A program made the translations under genes and the position numbers. Source: Bacteroidales bacterium (GTDB lineage: Bacteria; Bacteroidota; Bacteroidia; Bacteroidales; WCHB1-69). Taken from it: 64,000 nucleotides of DNA. The notes beneath the pieces were generated by a model, which worked only from the letters and a program-made list of their open reading frames with translations, did not search any database and was not told the DNA's origin. Below are positions 60,922 to 64,000 of this stretch, piece after piece (the stretch's first letter is position 1; each line of letters starts with the position of its first letter). The stretch is taken from contig JAEEKX010000003.1 in the NCBI GenBank assembly GCA_016288655.1, forward strand, positions 1-64,000, given 5' to 3'.

Positions 60922-63183
60922 TTAGCGGCGCGGGCCGTGGCCACCTTCCCTGCGGGGGCCGCCATCCTTACGGGGACCGCCGTCTCTGCGGGGACCGCCA
61001 TCTCTACGCGGGCCGCGCGGACGCTGCTCGGGCTCCTTGTATCCTTCCGGCTTCGGCTCCAGTACGCGCATCGAGAGGCGCAACTTGCCGCCGTTCTCGA
61101 ACTCAATGAGTTTCACGCGCACGTGGTCGCCCACGTTGATGCCGGATTCCTCCATCGTCTCCAATCGTTTCCAGGAGATCTCGGAGATGTGGAGCAGTCC
61201 GTCTTGACCGGGCAGGATCTCCACGAAGGCGCCGAAGGGCTGGATGGTCTTGACCACGCCGTCGTAGATCTCGCCGACCTCGGGCACGCGGGTGATCGCC
61301 TTGATGCGCTCCATGGCGGCGTTGATGTCATCCACGTTGGCGGCGGCGATGTCGATGATGCCGAACTCGCCCACCTCTTCGATGTTGATGGTGGTGTTGG
61401 TCTCGCGCTGCATCTCTTGGATGACCTTGCCGCCAGGGCCGATGACCGCGCCGATGAACTCGCGCGGAATCTGCATCTGGACGATGCGCGGGACGAAGGG
61501 ACGGTACTCGGCGCGCGGCTCCGGAATGGCCTCGTGCATCTTCTCCAAGATGAACATGCGTCCCTTGCGGGCTTGCTCCAAGGCCTCAGCCATCGTCTCG
61601 GACGACAGACCGTTGACCTTGATATCCATTTGGCAGGCGGTGATGCCGTCGGCGGTGCCGCAGACCTTGAAGTCCATGTCGCCGAGGTGGTCTTCGTCGC
61701 CGAGGATGTCGGAGAGGATGGCGTAGTTGCCGCTCTTCTCATCGGTGATGAGTCCCATGGCGATGCCGGAGACGGGCTTGCGCATCTTCACGCCGCAGTC
61801 GAACAGGGCGAGGGTGCCGGCGCAGACGGTGGCCATGGAGGAACTGCCGTTGGACTCGAGGATGTCGGAGACCAGACGGACGGTGTAGGGGAACTCGGGA
61901 TCGTCGAAAGGAATCATCGGCTTGAGGGCGCGGTGCGCCAGGTTGCCGTGACCGATCTCGCGACGGCCGGTGCTGCGGATGGGCTTCACTTCGCCCACGG
62001 AGAAGGGCGGGAAGTTGTAGTGCAGGATGAATCTGGAACTGCCTTCGATGATGGCGCCGTCGATGGTCTGCTCGTCAAGTTTGGTGCCGAGGGTGCAGGA
62101 CATCAGCGACTGGGTCTCGCCGCGGGTGAAGATGGCGGAACCATGGGCGGAGGGCAGGTAGCCGGTTTCAATCCAAATGGGACGGATCTCGTCGAGTTTG
62201 CGGCCGTCGAGGCGGACGCGCTCGTTGAGAATCATGTTGCGCATGGCGTGGTACTGCACGTCGTGGTAGTAGCGGGCCACCATGTATTTCTTCTCTTCGC
62301 GCTCCTCTTCGGGAATGGTCTCCATGAACTCCTCGAGGATCTGGTCGAAGGCGTCGTTGCGCTCGTGCTTGCCCATGAACGACTTGGCGATGGCATAGAC
62401 CTTGTCGTAGGTCTCCTTGTTGACGCGCTCGCGCAACTCCTCGTCGTTGGTCTCGTGGCAGTATTCGCGTTTGGGGTTGGCCTTCTCCACTTGGGCGGCG
62501 AGGTCGAGTTGGGCTTGGCACTGCACCTTGATGGCGGCATGGGCGGCGTTGAGGGCCTCTACCATGTCGGCTTCGGAGATCTCCTTCATCTCGCCTTCCA
62601 CCATCATGATGTTGTCGATGGTGGCGGCGACGATCATGTCGATGTCGGAGTTCTCCATCTGTTCGACGGTGGGGTTGATGACCATTTGGCCATCAACGCG
62701 GCCGACGCGGACTTCGGAGATGGGGCCTTCCCACGGGATGTTGGAGACGGAGAGGGCGGTGGAGGCGGCGAGGCCGGCCAAGGCGTCGGGCAGGTTGTTG
62801 CGGTCGCCCGAGATGAGGGTGACGAGCACCTGCGTCTCGGCGTGGAAGTTGTCGGGGAAGAGCGGGCGGAGGGCGCGGTCAACTAGACGGGCGATGAGGA
62901 TCTCGTACTCGCTGGGACGGCCTTCACGTTTGAAGAAACCGCCAGGGAAGCGTCCCACGGCGCCGTATTTCTCCTGATATTCCACCTGCAAGGGCATGAA
63001 GTCGGTGTTCTCCACCGCGTCTTTCTTGCAGCAGACGGTGGCGAGCAACATGGTGTCGCCCATTCTCACCACGGCGGAACCGTCGGCCTGCTTGGCCAGG
63101 ATTCCGGTTTCGATGGTCACTTCACGGCCATCGGGAAGAGCAAAGGTCTGTCTTGCTCCAATAGGTTTATTAGATTCACTCAT
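60922..63183 (-). CDS. pnp: Polyribonucleotide nucleotidyltransferase
   Basis: 753 residues. Two RNase PH domains ([20 protein letters not shown]..., [26 protein letters not shown]), a KH domain ([29 protein letters not shown]) and an S1 domain ([26 protein letters not shown]). The C-terminus adds a tail of GPRRDGG repeats (residues about 725-753). It degrades RNA phosphorolytically. It follows rpsO after a terminator. Confidence 0.96.
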   Translation of the reverse strand: MSESNKPIGARQTFALPDGREVTIETGILAKQADGSAVVRMGDTMLLATVCCKKDAVENTDFMPLQVEYQEKYGAVGRFPGGFFKREGRPSEYEILIARLVDRALRPLFPDNFHAETQVLVTLISGDRNNLPDALAGLAASTALSVSNIPWEGPISEVRVGRVDGQMVINPTVEQMENSDIDMIVAATIDNIMMVEGEMKEISEADMVEALNAAHAAIKVQCQAQLDLAAQVEKANPKREYCHETNDEELRERVNKETYDKVYAIAKSFMGKHERNDAFDQILEEFMETIPEEEREEKKYMVARYYHDVQYHAMRNMILNERVRLDGRKLDEIRPIWIETGYLPSAHGSAIFTRGETQSLMSCTLGTKLDEQTIDGAIIEGSSRFILHYNFPPFSVGEVKPIRSTGRREIGHGNLAHRALKPMIPFDDPEFPYTVRLVSDILESNGSSSMATVCAGTLALFDCGVKMRKPVSGIAMGLITDEKSGNYAILSDILGDEDHLGDMDFKVCGTADGITACQMDIKVNGLSSETMAEALEQARKGRMFILEKMHEAIPEPRAEYRPFVPRIVQMQIPREFIGAVIGPGGKVIQEMQRETNTTINIEEVGEFGIIDIAAANVDDINAAMERIKAITRVPEVGEIYDGVVKTIQPFGAFVEILPGQDGLLHISEISWKRLETMEESGINVGDHVRVKLIEFENGGKLRLSMRVLEPKPEGYKEPEQRPRGPRRDGGPRRDGGPRKDGGPRREGGHGPRR

Positions 63184-63285
63184 GAATTTTCTTTTTTAGG
63201 GATGGATTAAATAAATTGAACCAAAGGCACCGCACGTCCCGTGCCGGTGGATTGGTGTGGATAAAGGATGGATGGGGCAATATTC

Positions 63286-63316
63286 AAAAAAAGGCAATTT
63301 CGTGAATTGCCTTTTT
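63286..63316 (-). terminator. Terminator of rpsO
   Basis: GGCAATT pairs with AATTGCC across a 5-base loop; seven T follow on the minus strand. Confidence 0.88.
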
Positions 63317-63328
63317 CTGAAGCCGTGA

Positions 63329-63598
63329 TTATTTTCTCAAACCAAGTTTCTTGACGATGGCTCTGTAGCGCTCGATGTCCTGTTCTTTCAGGTAGGACAG
63401 CATTTTCTTTCTCTTGCCGACGAGCTGCATCAGTGCGCGCTTGGTACCGAGGTCTTTGTGGTTTTCCTTCATGTGTTCGGTCAGATGTTTGATCCTGTAC
63501 GTGAACAGGGCCACCTGGCTCTCCGGGGAACCGGAGTCGAACTCGTTCTTTCCGTTTTCTTTGAAGATGTCTTTCTTTACTTCAGGTGTCAGATACAT
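63329..63598 (-). CDS. rpsO: Small ribosomal subunit protein uS15
   Basis: 89 residues, standard: GSPESQVALFTYRIKHLTEHMKENHKDLGTKRALMQLVGKRKKMLSYLKEQDIERYRAIVKKLGLRK. It is upstream of pnp as in many bacteria, with a terminator between. Confidence 0.97.
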   Translation of the reverse strand: MYLTPEVKKDIFKENGKNEFDSGSPESQVALFTYRIKHLTEHMKENHKDLGTKRALMQLVGKRKKMLSYLKEQDIERYRAIVKKLGLRK

Positions 63599-63649
63599 AA
63601 CTTTTTACTCTCTTTTGGTTAATTTCTTATCGTCTTATTTTTCAGCCGG

Positions 63650-63657
63650 CAAAAGTA
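63650..63657 (-). promoter_or_regulatory. -7 box of rpsO
   Basis: TACTTTTG on the minus strand followed by CCGG, 51 bases before the start codon. Confidence 0.72.
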
Positions 63658-63943
63658 CAACATTTTTTCGGATTGACGTGGCGGGATTTTCATTTTTTGA
63701 AAATTTTATGGGAACGATGTAATTGTCCGCGCCATCAAGGCGACGCGGAGAGGACGGTGGCACGGTTTTGTTGCTGAGTTCAAGATAGAAATGCGTCGGA
63801 TGGCGGTGGGGCTTTAAGGGAAATGGGAAAAGTTGTCGCCTTTTCTTGATTGGTGTAGAATGCTTGGAGTTGCTTTTCTCATGGTCTTGTTGGAAAACGG
63901 ATATTTTTCCTGTTTTTGACGCCGTCAATTCGGCAGAATCGTG

Positions 63944-63951
63944 TATTTTTG
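63944..63951 (+). promoter_or_regulatory. -7 box of the lpxD-like gene
   Basis: TATTTTTG, 16 bases before the ATG at 63968. Confidence 0.72.
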
Positions 63952-63967
63952 CAAAAAATTTCGTCCT

Positions 63968-64000
63968 ATGGAATTCAAAGTTGCACAAATCGCCGGAATC
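63968..64000 (+). CDS. Start of an LpxD-like gene (partial)
   Basis: Only 11 codons, MEFKVAQIAGI, are inside the window. The sequence resembles the N-terminus of LpxD, the acyltransferase of lipid A synthesis, but the evidence is short. Confidence 0.45.
   Translation, partial: MEFKVAQIAGI

Larger units (their letters stand above)
63599..63967. other. Intergenic region between rpsO and an lpxD-like gene
   Basis: It holds the divergent rpsO and lpxD -7 boxes. A frame on the minus strand overlaps it but has no recognisable coding character. I see nothing else. Confidence 0.6.

Noticed and set aside
60784-62886. 700-codon plus-strand frame opposite pnp
   Set aside because: It is a shadow of the GC-rich pnp reading frame; its product is rich in Gly, His, Val and Asp repeats with no known motif, while pnp is unmistakable.
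63635-63988. 117-codon minus-strand frame before the lpxD-like gene
   Set aside because: It runs through the promoters of rpsO and the lpxD-like gene and has no coding character.

Overview
The window is chromosomal DNA of a member of the Bacteroidota, most likely order Bacteroidales. The supporting signs are: a type IX secretion sorting domain on the first partial gene; a PorW/SprE-like type IX secretion lipoprotein; a two-subunit-plus-ferredoxin ketoacid oxidoreductase set; an rplM-rpsI-rpsB-tsf operon with the long EF-Ts and S2 forms of this phylum; and, in front of many genes, the Bacteroidota -7 promoter box TAnnTTTG. Most of the DNA is fairly GC-rich housekeeping sequence. The genus cannot be fixed from the sequence alone.

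Layout. 1-3000: end of a secreted type IX cargo protein, a DEDDh exonuclease, a small secreted protein and a ComM/YifB ATPase. 3000-7100: DUF1294 protein and an ABC-2 efflux pair, then mntP and terC, two manganese-export type genes behind a probable yybP-ykoY manganese riboswitch. 7100-18400: mixed metabolic and surface genes (small lipoprotein, polysaccharide flippase, ung, nucleoside-type and FucP-type transporters, FAH hydrolase, secreted alpha/beta hydrolase, phosphoesterase, RidA, Spy-like protein). 18400-25000: a tight minus-strand run porW - bactofilin - atpZ - membrane protein - uvrC - aroB. 25000-28200: phoH-thiL, a candidate 19-codon mini-gene with its own terminator, and a long degenerate tandem repeat. 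28200-31000: ketoacid:ferredoxin oxidoreductase operon. 31000-33700: tRNA-Pro, gmk-nadD, acyltransferase. 34000-38900: a 1605-residue protein joining a DEDD exonuclease-like domain, a RecQ helicase and a UvrD-type helicase. 38900-45300: metallo-beta-lactamase-fold protein, tRNA-Leu, trxA, nadB and the ribosomal protein operon. 45300-52100: a minus-strand run HdrA-like oxidoreductase - yidC - MutS-like ATPase - MBOAT acyltransferase - SGNH-like protein. 52200-56900: sufB without sufCD, a nucleoid-associated protein, a hairpin-rich repeat region holding an Rpn-nuclease remnant, then DUF177-rpmF. 57000-64000: rdgB, an Mla-type ABC pair, an aminotransferase, pnp, rpsO and the first codons of an lpxD-like gene.

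The signals most worth following are the manganese riboswitch with an overlapping terminator in front of terC-mntP; the exonuclease-RecQ-UvrD fusion; the 19-codon mini-gene; the tandem repeat at 27.4-28.1 kb with a second, opposite-strand copy at 9.9-10.1 kb; the triloop-hairpin repeat cluster and flanking 21-bp repeat around the Rpn remnant; and hairpins in the leaders of rpsB and rplM. I saw no CRISPR array, prophage, complete insertion sequence or intact multi-gene defence island.
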